From positions 29,727-93,726 of the forward strand of contig NZ_BMBP01000009.1 in assembly GCF_014634745.1 (NCBI RefSeq): a stretch of 64,000 nt of DNA, in the 5' to 3' direction. The number at the start of each line of letters is the position of its first letter. Position 1 is the stretch's first letter. Shown piece after piece: positions 17,274-26,964 of this stretch. The translations under genes and the position numbers were made by a program. The stretch comes from Leuconostoc pseudomesenteroides KCTC 3652 (GTDB lineage Bacteria > Bacillota > Bacilli > Lactobacillales > Lactobacillaceae). The notes under the pieces were generated by a model that ran no database searches, was not told where the DNA came from, and saw only the letters and a list, made by a program, of their open reading frames with translations.

Positions 17274-18079
17274 GTCAACATAAAGCGGCACGTGTGCCAT
17301 TCGTGGTTGCTAACTGGAAAATTAATAAGTTGCAGGCAGATGTGATGGCGTTTTTGAATGAGGTTAACGACAAAGTACCTGACCAAAAAGTTGTCGAAAC
17401 TGGTATTGCTGCTCAAGATTTATTCTTGGCAGACATGGTACGTGCCACAGAAAAGTCGCCTATTCATGTGGTAGCAGAAAATGTTCACTGGGAAGATAGT
17501 GGCGCCTATACGGGAGAAACTTCCCCTAAGGCACTCAAGGATATTGGTGCTAAATATGTATTGATTGGCCATTTTGAACGACGCAAGTTTTTCAATGAAA
17601 CCGATTCAACGGTTAACCTAAAAGTAACTGCTGCCTTACGTAACGGCTTACGTCCTATTATTGATGTTGATGAAGATATGAGTACGTATGCCCAATTTAT
17701 GGATGCTGAACCATCTGTGGCACAAGTTGCGGCTGCATTGGCGGGTGTTTCAGTTGATCAAATTCGTAATGTCACATTGGCTTACGAACCAACTTGGGCG
17801 ATTGGCTCGGGAGAAGCAGCAAGTGCAGACCAAGCACAAAAAGCTGCTCATTTGATCAGACAAACGTTAGCCAAACTTTATTCACCAGTCATTGCGGAAC
17901 AAGTTAGAATTTTATATGGTGGCTCTGTTACACCCGCAAATGCCCGAGAAATTATGCTCCAAGAAGATATTGATGGGGTGCTGGTCGGTACCGCAGCGTT
18001 GGATCCACAGAAGTTTTTGGAATTGGTAGCGATTGCCCACAACCCGACTATTCCTGATTTTAATACAGAAGAGGTTTAA
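17270..18079 (+). CDS. tpiA: Triosephosphate isomerase, divergent
   Basis: Interconverts dihydroxyacetone phosphate and glyceraldehyde 3-phosphate. The catalytic residues are present: Asn15 and Lys17 in ANWK, His101, and Glu173 in YEPTWAIGSG, plus the phosphate-site YGGSV. Several near-invariant neighbours are changed. GHSERR is GHFERR (Phe102), the usual CVGE strand end is DVDED (132-136), and the loop-6 lysine is Glu182. It is 269 residues, about 18 longer than usual. In an obligate heterofermenter the enzyme carries little glycolytic flux, which may have relaxed selection. It may still be active; the family call itself is safe. Confidence 0.88.
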   Translation: MSQHKAARVPFVVANWKINKLQADVMAFLNEVNDKVPDQKVVETGIAAQDLFLADMVRATEKSPIHVVAENVHWEDSGAYTGETSPKALKDIGAKYVLIGHFERRKFFNETDSTVNLKVTAALRNGLRPIIDVDEDMSTYAQFMDAEPSVAQVAAALAGVSVDQIRNVTLAYEPTWAIGSGEAASADQAQKAAHLIRQTLAKLYSPVIAEQVRILYGGSVTPANAREIMLQEDIDGVLVGTAALDPQKFLELVAIAHNPTIPDFNTEEV

Positions 18080-18115
18080 TCAACAATTATTTGGTCGTGA
18101 TCCCACTATCAATTT

Positions 18116-18146
18116 TTGGCAAATTATCGTTGCTGTGTGATATAAT
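18116..18146 (+). promoter_or_regulatory. Promoter of eno
   Basis: TATAAT at 18141-18146 is preceded by TGA, an extended -10. TTGGCA at 18116-18121 lies 19 bp upstream. Confidence 0.7.
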
Positions 18147-18159
18147 AAACATGGTATAA

Positions 18160-19512
<1,353 letters not shown>

Positions 19513-19524
19513 TTTAACTTTACT

Positions 19525-19553
19525 AAATCATCTCGTTAAGAGATGATTTTTTA
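19525..19553 (+). terminator. Terminator after eno
   Basis: AAATCATCTC (19525-19534) pairs with GAGATGATTT around GTTAA, followed by T-rich sequence. Confidence 0.9.
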
Positions 19554-19584
19554 GTATCTAAAAAATCAAAAGGGTAAAATAATC

Positions 19585-20199
19585 ATGGTACCAACAGATA
19601 ATCTTTTAAAACCCGCTTCGACTAACAATACGATTAAACGATGTGAGTGGGTTAGCCACTATTCAGCCACTGACATGATGACAAAATATCATGATACTGA
19701 GTGGGGACAACCATTACGGGATAATGATGTTAAGTTATTTGAATTGCTCACTTTGGAAATATTTCAGGCTGGGTTAAGTTGGGAAATATCATTAAAAAAG
19801 CGCTCTGGATTGAACGAAGCTTTTTTTCATTTTGACGTTGACCGCGTCGCAAGTATGACGGAAGCGGATGTTTTGCGTTTAAAGCAAGATGAAAATATCA
19901 TTCGTAATGGTTTAAAAATTGCGGCTACAATTAACAATGCTCGGATTATTCAGCATTTACAGGCTACTTTTGGTAGCTTATCTGAATATATGTGGCACTT
20001 CACTGATAATCAAACCATTAATCATCATATTACGCGACTATCAGAGATTGTCGCGCAGAATGAATTATCTCAAAGGGTGGCTAAGGATATGAAAAAACAG
20101 GGGTTTAAATTTGCCGGTCCGGTGACGATATATTCTTATTTGCAAGCGATGGGTGTTATTAACGACCATGAGGCGGCATGTGCTTTTAATCCAGAATGA
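19585..20199 (+). CDS. tag: DNA-3-methyladenine glycosylase I
   Basis: Base-excision repair enzyme that removes 3-methyladenine from alkylated DNA. The start region RCEWVSHYSATDMMTKYHDTEWG contains the family block with a zinc-ligand cysteine and histidine. The C-terminal NDHEAACAF supplies the other ligands. The segment FQAGLSWEISLKKRSG contains the conserved base-recognition region. It has 204 residues, with about 16 residues ahead of the usual MKRCEWV-like start. AAAGGG upstream of the ATG at 19585 supports the longer form. Confidence 0.92.
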   Translation: MVPTDNLLKPASTNNTIKRCEWVSHYSATDMMTKYHDTEWGQPLRDNDVKLFELLTLEIFQAGLSWEISLKKRSGLNEAFFHFDVDRVASMTEADVLRLKQDENIIRNGLKIAATINNARIIQHLQATFGSLSEYMWHFTDNQTINHHITRLSEIVAQNELSQRVAKDMKKQGFKFAGPVTIYSYLQAMGVINDHEAACAFNPE

Positions 20200-20233
20200 G
20201 TGTCAGAATATTATTATGGTATTTTAATGATAA

Positions 20234-20263
20234 TTGTAAACAATATCTTTACAAAAATATGTT
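20234..20263 (+). promoter_or_regulatory. Promoter with inverted repeat before the polyphosphate operon
   Basis: TTGTAAA (20234-20240) and TTTACAA (20248-20254) form a perfect 7-bp inverted repeat with a 7-bp spacer. TTGTAA can serve as the -35, with TATGTT at 20258-20263 as the -10 (18-bp spacer). A repressor at the repeat would sit between the two. It is inferred from sequence alone. Confidence 0.5.
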
Positions 20264-20288
20264 AAACTAGCCAGAGAGGACACTTTTA

Positions 20289-21767
20289 ATGGCGAAATTA
20301 CAAGGTATTATTTTACTCAACTCAGGTGTTGCAGAATTACAAATTGTTGATGGCAGTGGTCATAAAATTGAAACTGTTAAACGAGAATACAGTGAAAATG
20401 ATTTAGAGCTGAGGCACTTTTCAACCGAGGTCATGCAGCGTGCTTTATCCCAATTACAACGTTTTCAGCAGTTATTGCGGGATTACGATGTGACGACTGT
20501 TCGTCTATTTGGTAGTGAAAATTTGTCAAAAATGCCTAATGCTGTGTACTTTGTTGATCAGGTAGAAAATGTGACAGGATTAACATTGCGTTGGTTAAAT
20601 GCTAACCAAGAAAATTACTACCGGCAATTAGCATTACGGATGCATGAACAAAAGGTTTTAAGTGGCGGAAATGCTTTTGTTTTAGGTGTTAGTTCTACAA
20701 GAATAGATTTGTCATATTTTGAAGATGAACAGTTTAAATTTTCACAACATTCTGCTATTGGACCAGTTAGATTAACCCAATCAATTCGCAAAATGACAGC
20801 GGAAATCACACAAATTTCAGATCTTGTACCTGAATTTATTAATAGTAAACTTGCTGATTTTTGGCATATGTTACCACCTTTTCATCAAGCCGACAGTGTT
20901 GTTTTGTTAGGCGCCGATGTTTTAAACAATGTGTTTCTGGTGCACCAATCATCAGTGACCATTACAAAAAAAGATGTTGAGAATCTGGTGACAAATTTTA
21001 CGCGTATGAATAATCAAGCAATTTCGGAAGAGTATACGATTGATAATAAAGATATTTGGATGATTTACATGGAAGCTGTTTTAGTGCTCAATGTGATGTC
21101 TGCTGTCTCTGCCAAAAAGTTGCATATTAGTAATTTAACCGTATTGGATGGGTTAGTTGTTAAAGACACAACGGCGCAACAAGATATTATTACGGCGGCA
21201 CGTGGGATTGCTGATCGTTACATGGTTGAGGATAAGCATCGTGAAATTGTTTTACAGTACGCATGGCGATTATTTGATCGGCTGAAAAAGATTCATCGTT
21301 TGGACCCGCGCGATCGTCTTTTGCTAGGGGTTGCCGCCTTGACACATGATGTTGGTAGTTTTATTAATTCACAGCGACATTACCAGTATTCGGAAGAAAT
21401 ATTGGAGGGAATTGACTTTCATGGCTTGTCGACGTCGGAACAACGCATGATTGCAGCCATAGCACGCTACCATAGCGCTGAAACACCGGACAATGCTTTA
21501 CGTGCCACCAATGAATTTTCCCCAAGGCAACGTATCCGAATTGCTAAGATGGCCGCGCTGCTAAGATTAGCAGATGCGTTGGATGATAGCCGCTTGCAAA
21601 AAATTACCAAATTAACGGTGTCTGTGCAAGCAGAAAAAATTGTTGTGACAGGACACACACCGTTAGATTTGCAATTAGAAATTTATGTTTTCACTAAAAA
21701 AGCAAGATTTTTTGAGGCAGTGTTTGGCATGCCGATTGTGTTGAAACGACAAGGGAAGAGAGGCTAA
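20289..21767 (+). CDS. Ppx/GppA-related protein with C-terminal HD domain, degenerate N-terminal half
   Basis: A 492-residue protein encoded first in the polyphosphate operon. Residues 1-300 align in layout with the exopolyphosphatase/GppA fold, but the phosphate-binding motifs are eroded. The usual DxGSNS strand turn is LLNSGVAEL, and the second glycine loop is LGVSSTRIDLS. Residues 305-440 form an HD domain with His353-Asp354 in LTHDVGSF and a final LADALDD. It may act as an HD phosphohydrolase or as a regulator of Ppk or Ppx. It lies 9 bp before ppk and is therefore co-transcribed. GAGAGGA precedes the ATG. Confidence 0.82.
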   Translation: MAKLQGIILLNSGVAELQIVDGSGHKIETVKREYSENDLELRHFSTEVMQRALSQLQRFQQLLRDYDVTTVRLFGSENLSKMPNAVYFVDQVENVTGLTLRWLNANQENYYRQLALRMHEQKVLSGGNAFVLGVSSTRIDLSYFEDEQFKFSQHSAIGPVRLTQSIRKMTAEITQISDLVPEFINSKLADFWHMLPPFHQADSVVLLGADVLNNVFLVHQSSVTITKKDVENLVTNFTRMNNQAISEEYTIDNKDIWMIYMEAVLVLNVMSAVSAKKLHISNLTVLDGLVVKDTTAQQDIITAARGIADRYMVEDKHREIVLQYAWRLFDRLKKIHRLDPRDRLLLGVAALTHDVGSFINSQRHYQYSEEILEGIDFHGLSTSEQRMIAAIARYHSAETPDNALRATNEFSPRQRIRIAKMAALLRLADALDDSRLQKITKLTVSVQAEKIVVTGHTPLDLQLEIYVFTKKARFFEAVFGMPIVLKRQGKRG

Positions 21768-21776
21768 GTAACGATT

Positions 21777-23909
21777 ATGAGTGAATTAAAATTACCAAAA
21801 TACTATGTCAATCGAGAAGTAAGTTGGTTAGCGTTCAATGACCGTGTTTTAGAGGAAGCAAGAGATACTCAAAATCCATTATTAGAACGAGCCAAGTTTT
21901 TAGCTATCACGCAAAAAAATATGGATGAGTGGTTCATGGTGCGTGTAGCGAGTCTACAGCAGCAATTTTTTGTTGGCCATGACAAACCTGATGCAGCTGG
22001 ACTATTGCCCAAAGAGCAGCTAGACATTATTTCTGAGGCAGCTGGAGAACAAATTAAAAACCAGTACCAAGTATTAAATCGCAGTATTTTACCAGCACTC
22101 AAACGAAATGGTTATGAGTTAAAGCATGCAGATGATTTAAGTGCCGAACAGTTAAGCTTTTTAAAGCGTTTTTTTGATGAGGAATTGTTACCGGTTTTAA
22201 CGCCAATGGCAATTGACAGCACGCGCCCGTTTCCATTTTTGGCAAATGATACGTTAAACATTGGTGTTCGCTTAAAAAAAGACGATGAAAAATCAGAAAA
22301 GCATATAGCTGTCTTGCAGGTCCCAACAACATCAGGACGTGTGATTGCATTGCCAGAGTCTAATCAAGTCATTTTGATCGAAGAAGTCGTCCAGCAGTTT
22401 CTTGACGCACTATTTCAAGGCTATACGATTAAAGAGTCAACAGTCTTCCATATTTTGCGTGATATGGAACTAGACGTCGCTGATGATGAAGATACGCCAA
22501 ACATTTTGCAGGAAGTACAAAGTAAATTGCAAGAACGTGAGCGTGGCCGCGTTATTCGCGTCATTGTTAGTGCCAATACCAGCAAAACGTTGATGAATAA
22601 GCTAATTAAAGCATTAGAAGTACCGGATGAACGTGTGTATGATGTGAATGGCGCAATCGATTTAACGTTTTTAGATGCTTGGCTTAAATTAATTGATGCC
22701 CCCACGCTAGAGTTTTCACATTTTAAAGGCTATGAAAATCCTGATTTGGTACCCGAAAAAATGTTTGCCAGTATCAAACAACGTGATTATCTATTGCACC
22801 ATCCTTATGACACTTTCAAACCAGTGGTGCAGTTTATTCAAACGGCTGCTCGCGATGAAAATGTTTTGGCAATTAAAATGACGCTCTATCGTGTTTCAGG
22901 TAATTCACCAATCATCAAAGCATTGGCAGACGCAGCGCAACAAGGAAAACAAGTGACGGTACTAGTTGAAATTAAAGCCCGCTTTGATGAAGAAAATAAT
23001 GTTCACTGGGCGAGGGAATTAGAGCAAAAAGGTGTTCATGTTGTCTATGGATTACGAGGCTTAAAAGTTCATGCCAAAGTTGCCTTGGTGGTTCGTCGGG
23101 AAGATGATACCATTCGACGGTATGTCCATCTAGGAACCGGTAATTATAATGATGTGACAGCTAATTTTTATACAGATCTTGGCTTGTTTACCAGTGATGG
23201 TGAGTTGGGGGCAGATGTGGCTTCTATTTTCAACATTTTGACTGGCTATTCAGATCCCGTGTATTTCCACCAATTGCACATGTCGCCGGAAGGTATTCGT
23301 GAGTTTATTTACGACAAAATTCACGCTGAAATGGCCAATGCAAAAGCTGGCAAACCAGCAGGTATTAAAATGAAATTTAACTCACTTTCAGATGAACACA
23401 TGATTCGACATTTATATGAAGCCAGTGAAGCTGGTGTACCAGTTGAATTAATTGTCCGCGGCATTGTGATGTTGCGTGTCGGGATTCCAAAAATTAGTGA
23501 TAAAATTGAAGTACATTCGATTGTTGGTCGTTTTTTGGAGCATAGTCGTATTTATAGTTTTGAAAATGATGGCGATCCAGAAGTTTACCTATCATCAGCG
23601 GATTTGATGACTAGAAATTTGGACCGCCGAGTAGAATTGTTGTTTCCTATTAAGAACCTTACCCTTCGGCAACGTGTCTTATCAATTTTCAAAACCATGT
23701 GGGAAGACAACGTTAAAACGCGTGTTTTACAAGACGATGGTGTGTTTGAAAAAATAGATCGACGCGGTTTGTCAGCCAGCAACTCCCAAGAATTTTTTAT
23801 TGCGGCTTCATTGGCAGAACAAATTGAATTACAACAACGTGAAGAGGCGTTACATCGGCGCCGAGATTTTGAACCAATTAATAATCCATTTACAGGGGAG
23901 GAAGTATGA
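21777..23909 (+). CDS. ppk: Polyphosphate kinase 1
   Basis: Makes inorganic polyphosphate from ATP, reversibly, and is usually membrane associated. It is 710 residues long. The N-terminal block VNREVSWLAFNDRVLEEA is diagnostic. The YVHLGTGNYND segment contains the histidine that is autophosphorylated in characterised enzymes. The second PLD-like domain carries LEHSRIYSF and LSSADLMTRNLDRRVE. The stop overlaps the downstream ppx by 4 bp (ATGA). Flanking by two Ppx-like genes means that synthesis and breakdown are co-expressed. Confidence 0.96.
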   Translation: MSELKLPKYYVNREVSWLAFNDRVLEEARDTQNPLLERAKFLAITQKNMDEWFMVRVASLQQQFFVGHDKPDAAGLLPKEQLDIISEAAGEQIKNQYQVLNRSILPALKRNGYELKHADDLSAEQLSFLKRFFDEELLPVLTPMAIDSTRPFPFLANDTLNIGVRLKKDDEKSEKHIAVLQVPTTSGRVIALPESNQVILIEEVVQQFLDALFQGYTIKESTVFHILRDMELDVADDEDTPNILQEVQSKLQERERGRVIRVIVSANTSKTLMNKLIKALEVPDERVYDVNGAIDLTFLDAWLKLIDAPTLEFSHFKGYENPDLVPEKMFASIKQRDYLLHHPYDTFKPVVQFIQTAARDENVLAIKMTLYRVSGNSPIIKALADAAQQGKQVTVLVEIKARFDEENNVHWARELEQKGVHVVYGLRGLKVHAKVALVVRREDDTIRRYVHLGTGNYNDVTANFYTDLGLFTSDGELGADVASIFNILTGYSDPVYFHQLHMSPEGIREFIYDKIHAEMANAKAGKPAGIKMKFNSLSDEHMIRHLYEASEAGVPVELIVRGIVMLRVGIPKISDKIEVHSIVGRFLEHSRIYSFENDGDPEVYLSSADLMTRNLDRRVELLFPIKNLTLRQRVLSIFKTMWEDNVKTRVLQDDGVFEKIDRRGLSASNSQEFFIAASLAEQIELQQREEALHRRRDFEPINNPFTGEEV

Positions 23910-24877
23910 CAATACTAGCGGTGATAGATCTAGGATCTAACTCAGTCCGTATGACGATTAGTAAGTACCATCAGGATGGTCACTATGAGGTTTTGGAGCG
24001 TTATCAAGAAATGGTACGCTTGTCCGAAGGCATGGGCGAGGATAAAATTTTGCAGCCCGAAGCTATTGCACGAACACTAGACGCGTTAAAACATTTTAAA
24101 AAAGCGTTATCAGTTTATCCTGAGGCCGACATCAATGTTAGGGCAGTAGCGACGGCTGCAGTGCGTCAGGCGGCTAATCAAGATGAATTTCTAGTAGCAT
24201 TTAAAAACACAATGGTGTGGCCGTTGGAAGTATTAACTGGTGAACAGGAAGCGCATTTTGATTACGTTGGTATTGTCAATACGCTTAACATCAATGATGC
24301 GTTGATACTAGACACTGGTGGTGCTTCGGCTGAATTAGTGCTAGTCAGAAACAAGGAAGCGTTACATGAAGTGAGTTTGCCCATTGGCGCTGTCACAATT
24401 AGTGAAGGTTACCTAGAAAAAGATATCGTGAGCGCTGCTTCATTATTTGAAGCCACTGTCGCCTTACGGCGAATGTTTGGTGATGTCTCATGGCTCAATG
24501 AGGCAGCAAATTTACCTTTGGTTGCGCTAGGGGGCAGCAATAGAACATTAGCAAAGATTTCGCGTCGACAAAAGAAGATTGTTGATTTACCAGTTCATGG
24601 CTACCATTTGAGCACGCAAGATGCTACTGCAATTTATCAGATGATTTTAAGCAAAGATCTAGATGAACGCAAAAAAATGGCTGGTTTAGCTAAAGAACGT
24701 GGGGACATTATTATTGGTGGGTTACTACCCTTGATGGAATTACTGATTCTATTGAGTGGTCAGCAAGTCATTTTCTCTCAGTCTGGTCTACGTGAAGGAA
24801 TTTTATTTGAAACAATCAAACGTGAAACTGGACATGATGTCATAGCGCCAGAGCCGGCAGCTATGACAATTGATTAA
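23906..24877 (+). CDS. ppx: Exopolyphosphatase (Ppx/GppA family)
   Basis: A 323-residue, single-module Ppx that releases phosphate from polyphosphate ends. Unlike the first gene of the operon it keeps the active motifs: VIDLGSNSVRMTI at residues 6-18, a conserved AVATAAVRQA block and the second phosphate loop LILDTGGASAEL. It lacks the C-terminal HD part of long Ppx enzymes, which resides instead in the protein at 20289. A (p)ppGpp-related phosphatase role is the main alternative. It is the last gene of the operon. Confidence 0.9.
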   Translation: MTILAVIDLGSNSVRMTISKYHQDGHYEVLERYQEMVRLSEGMGEDKILQPEAIARTLDALKHFKKALSVYPEADINVRAVATAAVRQAANQDEFLVAFKNTMVWPLEVLTGEQEAHFDYVGIVNTLNINDALILDTGGASAELVLVRNKEALHEVSLPIGAVTISEGYLEKDIVSAASLFEATVALRRMFGDVSWLNEAANLPLVALGGSNRTLAKISRRQKKIVDLPVHGYHLSTQDATAIYQMILSKDLDERKKMAGLAKERGDIIIGGLLPLMELLILLSGQQVIFSQSGLREGILFETIKRETGHDVIAPEPAAMTID

Positions 24878-24880
24878 TAA

Positions 24881-24916
24881 AAAAGCTGATACTGTATCAA
24901 CAGTATCAGCTTTTTT
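24881..24916 (+). terminator. Terminator after ppx
   Basis: AAAAGCTGATACTG pairs perfectly with CAGTATCAGCTTTT around TATCAA, followed by T. It can act in both directions. Confidence 0.92.
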
Positions 24917-24945
24917 GCTACAAAGTTATATCATAGCATTTATAA

Positions 24946-25017
24946 TGATCCACCCGGGAGTCGAACCCGGATTTCAAGAACCGGAATCTTGCGTGCGATC
25001 CATTACACTAGCGGATC
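24946..25017 (-). tRNA. tRNA-Arg (CCG)
   Basis: A 72-nt tRNA. The acceptor is GATCCGC with GTGGATC, the D loop contains TGTAATGGAT, and the anticodon stem CAAGA/TCTTG encloses TTCCGGT, giving CCG. The T arm contains GGGTTCGACTCCC. CCA is not encoded. Confidence 0.94.
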
Positions 25018-25028
25018 ATAACTATTTA

Positions 25029-25056
25029 ATTATAGCCTATTTGACCGGAATTTCAA
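25029..25056 (-). promoter_or_regulatory. Promoter of tRNA-Arg
   Basis: On the minus strand TTGAAA (25051-25056) and TATAAT (25029-25034) have a 16-bp spacer. The promoter overlaps the end of the yigZ-family gene. Confidence 0.65.
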
Positions 25057-25672
25057 AGAAAGTTATGTCACCAATATCAAAGACAATGTTACCGGCAAAT
25101 TGATTCGTCAGTGTATTTTGAAAGCTACGCAGCCCTTCTTCAGACACAGGGACGATTAAATGAACGTTTTCATCGTAATTTGTGCTCATAATTTGATAGT
25201 CATTTTGTGTTAACCAGTAAATTAGGCTATCAACGTGCTTGTAGGCAATTGTAATAGTCACTTGATGCAACGCTAGTCGTTCGACAAAGCCAGCTGCTTT
25301 CAACCCGTCTGCTGTTGTGCTAGCATAAGCACGAATTAAGCCCCCAGCCCCTAGCTTGACACCGCCAAAATAACGCGTCACAATGGCCACAACGTCGTGA
25401 ATTTTATTTTTCTGGAGGACCTCTAACATTGGTACACCGGCCGTACCATTAGGTTCACCATTGTCACTAAAACGTTGTATTTGATCTTGATCACCTAGCA
25501 TATAGGCAAAAACGTTATGGTTGGCTTTGTAATGTTGCTTGTTGATTTGTGCAATAAATAAGCGTGCTTCTTCTTCAGAATTAATTCGCGCAACATTCAA
25601 GATAAAGCGAGATTTTTTAATAACTTGATCCCAAGTATATGTTTTTTGGGAAATTGTGAAGTAATGTTCCAT
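25037..25672 (-). CDS. YigZ/IMPACT family protein
   Basis: A 211-residue protein of the conserved UPF0029/IMPACT family, with an N-terminal domain (KKSRFI, then FSDNGEPNGTAGVPML and VTRYFGGVKLGAGGLIRAY) and a C-terminal DUF1949-type ferredoxin-fold domain. A link to translation or the stringent response is proposed for homologues; the biochemical role is unclear. I take the ATG at 25672 because MEHYFTISQKTYTWDQVIKKSRFI is the normal family start. An in-frame start 150 bases further upstream would run through the promoter and comFA. No ribosome site precedes the ATG. Confidence 0.88.
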   Translation of the reverse strand: MEHYFTISQKTYTWDQVIKKSRFILNVARINSEEEARLFIAQINKQHYKANHNVFAYMLGDQDQIQRFSDNGEPNGTAGVPMLEVLQKNKIHDVVAIVTRYFGGVKLGAGGLIRAYASTTADGLKAAGFVERLALHQVTITIAYKHVDSLIYWLTQNDYQIMSTNYDENVHLIVPVSEEGLRSFQNTLTNQFAGNIVFDIGDITFFEIPVK

Positions 25673-25692
25673 ACATCGTATTATACAGTATG
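25670..25692. promoter_or_regulatory. Shared palindromic -10 between yigZ-family gene and comFA
   Basis: The two start codons face away from each other across only 17 bp (25673-25689). GTATTATAC spans the gap. Read on the minus strand it gives TATAAT ending 7 nt before the yigZ-family ATG. On the plus strand it gives TATTAT ending 5 nt before the comFA ATG, with TTGTGA 19 bp upstream. One symmetric -10 could drive both genes, with no or almost no leader. Confidence 0.5.
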
Positions 25693-26964
25693 GAAATAGA
25701 AAATCTCTACGGAAGGCAGTTAGTCTGTCCAAAAATAGATAATAGTTTAGGAAACACGAGGACAGCATTTCAGGGAGGTGTTTGCCAACGTTGTAACCAA
25801 AAATTAGTATCGCCATTACCAAATGATGCGTTTTATTGTCGCGCCTGTCTGACGCTTGGTCGTGTTAGTTCATTAGATAATCTAATCTCTTTGCCTGAAC
25901 CCAATCAATTTAATGGGAAAGTGGTACTAAGTTGGACGGGGACTTTAACCAGTCAACAGCAAAAAGTTAGTGAAGACTTACTGACCACTTTAGCACTGCA
26001 ACGAGAACATTTAGTGTGGGCTGTGACGGGTGCGGGCAAAACAGAAATGTTATTTCCGCTTATTTATCGCGCTTTGCAGCAAAAACTGCGCATCGGCATT
26101 GTTGCACCGCGCGTTGATGTTATTGTTGAATTATCACCGCGATTACGTGCTGCATTTGCTCAAACGGACATGGTGACGTTATATGGGGAACAGACTGATT
26201 GTTATCGGTATACTCAACTTGTATTGGCAACCACACACCAACTCTTAAGATTTAGACAAGCCTTTGATGTCCTAATTATTGATGAAGTTGATAGTTTTCC
26301 ATTTGCTGGTAATGAGATGCTAACGCATGCTGTGAAAAATGCCGTTAAAGTTCGTCATACGATGATTTATCTGACCGCAACACCAACTAGAGAACTAAAA
26401 AAGCGGATTAAAAAAGGGTTACCAGTCTCGTATTTGCCACTGCGATTTCATCAACATTTGTTACCAGAAATTCAATTAGCGCGACTCAGTAATTGGCGTA
26501 AAAAACTACCAAGAAAGTTTCGAAAACAGCTTAGTTACTTAGTGGAGACGAATAAACGATTTTTGGTTTTTGTGCCTAAAGTGTCAGATTTAAAACCTGT
26601 ACAAGAAACTATCAGGCGGTGGTTTCCAAGAATGCATGGTGATTTTGTGCATGCCAATGATAAACATCGACAAGAAAAGGTACAAAGTATGCGCAATGAA
26701 AATTTACAATATCTTGTCACGACAACAATACTTGAACGTGGTGTGACTTTTCCTGGCATTGATGTCATCATTTTGGGCGCTGATGATGAAATGTTTACCG
26801 AAAATGCTTTGGTCCAAATTGCTGGACGCGTTGGTAGAAAATCTGATTGTCCCACTGGGCTTGTACTGGCCTACGTTGAGCATGTGACATTAAAAGTCAA
26901 AGCTGCCCAACGTCAAATTATACAACTCAATCATTTGGGGGAGAAATTGCGTGAATCAATCTAG
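25690..26964 (+). CDS. comFA: ComFA, DNA-uptake helicase
   Basis: A DEAD-box-like ATPase that helps draw single-stranded DNA into the cell during natural transformation. It has 424 residues. The N-terminal four-cysteine zinc site is Cys32, Cys35, Cys50 and Cys53. Walker A VTGAGKTE is at 112-119, the DEVD box at 198-201, and the SAT-like LTATPT follows. The C-terminal helicase half has TTTILERGVTFPGIDVII and QIAGRVGRK. The gene is intact. Together with comFC it suggests that the late competence genes are retained, although competence has not been generally shown in this genus. Confidence 0.94.
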   Translation: MEIENLYGRQLVCPKIDNSLGNTRTAFQGGVCQRCNQKLVSPLPNDAFYCRACLTLGRVSSLDNLISLPEPNQFNGKVVLSWTGTLTSQQQKVSEDLLTTLALQREHLVWAVTGAGKTEMLFPLIYRALQQKLRIGIVAPRVDVIVELSPRLRAAFAQTDMVTLYGEQTDCYRYTQLVLATTHQLLRFRQAFDVLIIDEVDSFPFAGNEMLTHAVKNAVKVRHTMIYLTATPTRELKKRIKKGLPVSYLPLRFHQHLLPEIQLARLSNWRKKLPRKFRKQLSYLVETNKRFLVFVPKVSDLKPVQETIRRWFPRMHGDFVHANDKHRQEKVQSMRNENLQYLVTTTILERGVTFPGIDVIILGADDEMFTENALVQIAGRVGRKSDCPTGLVLAYVEHVTLKVKAAQRQIIQLNHLGEKLRESI

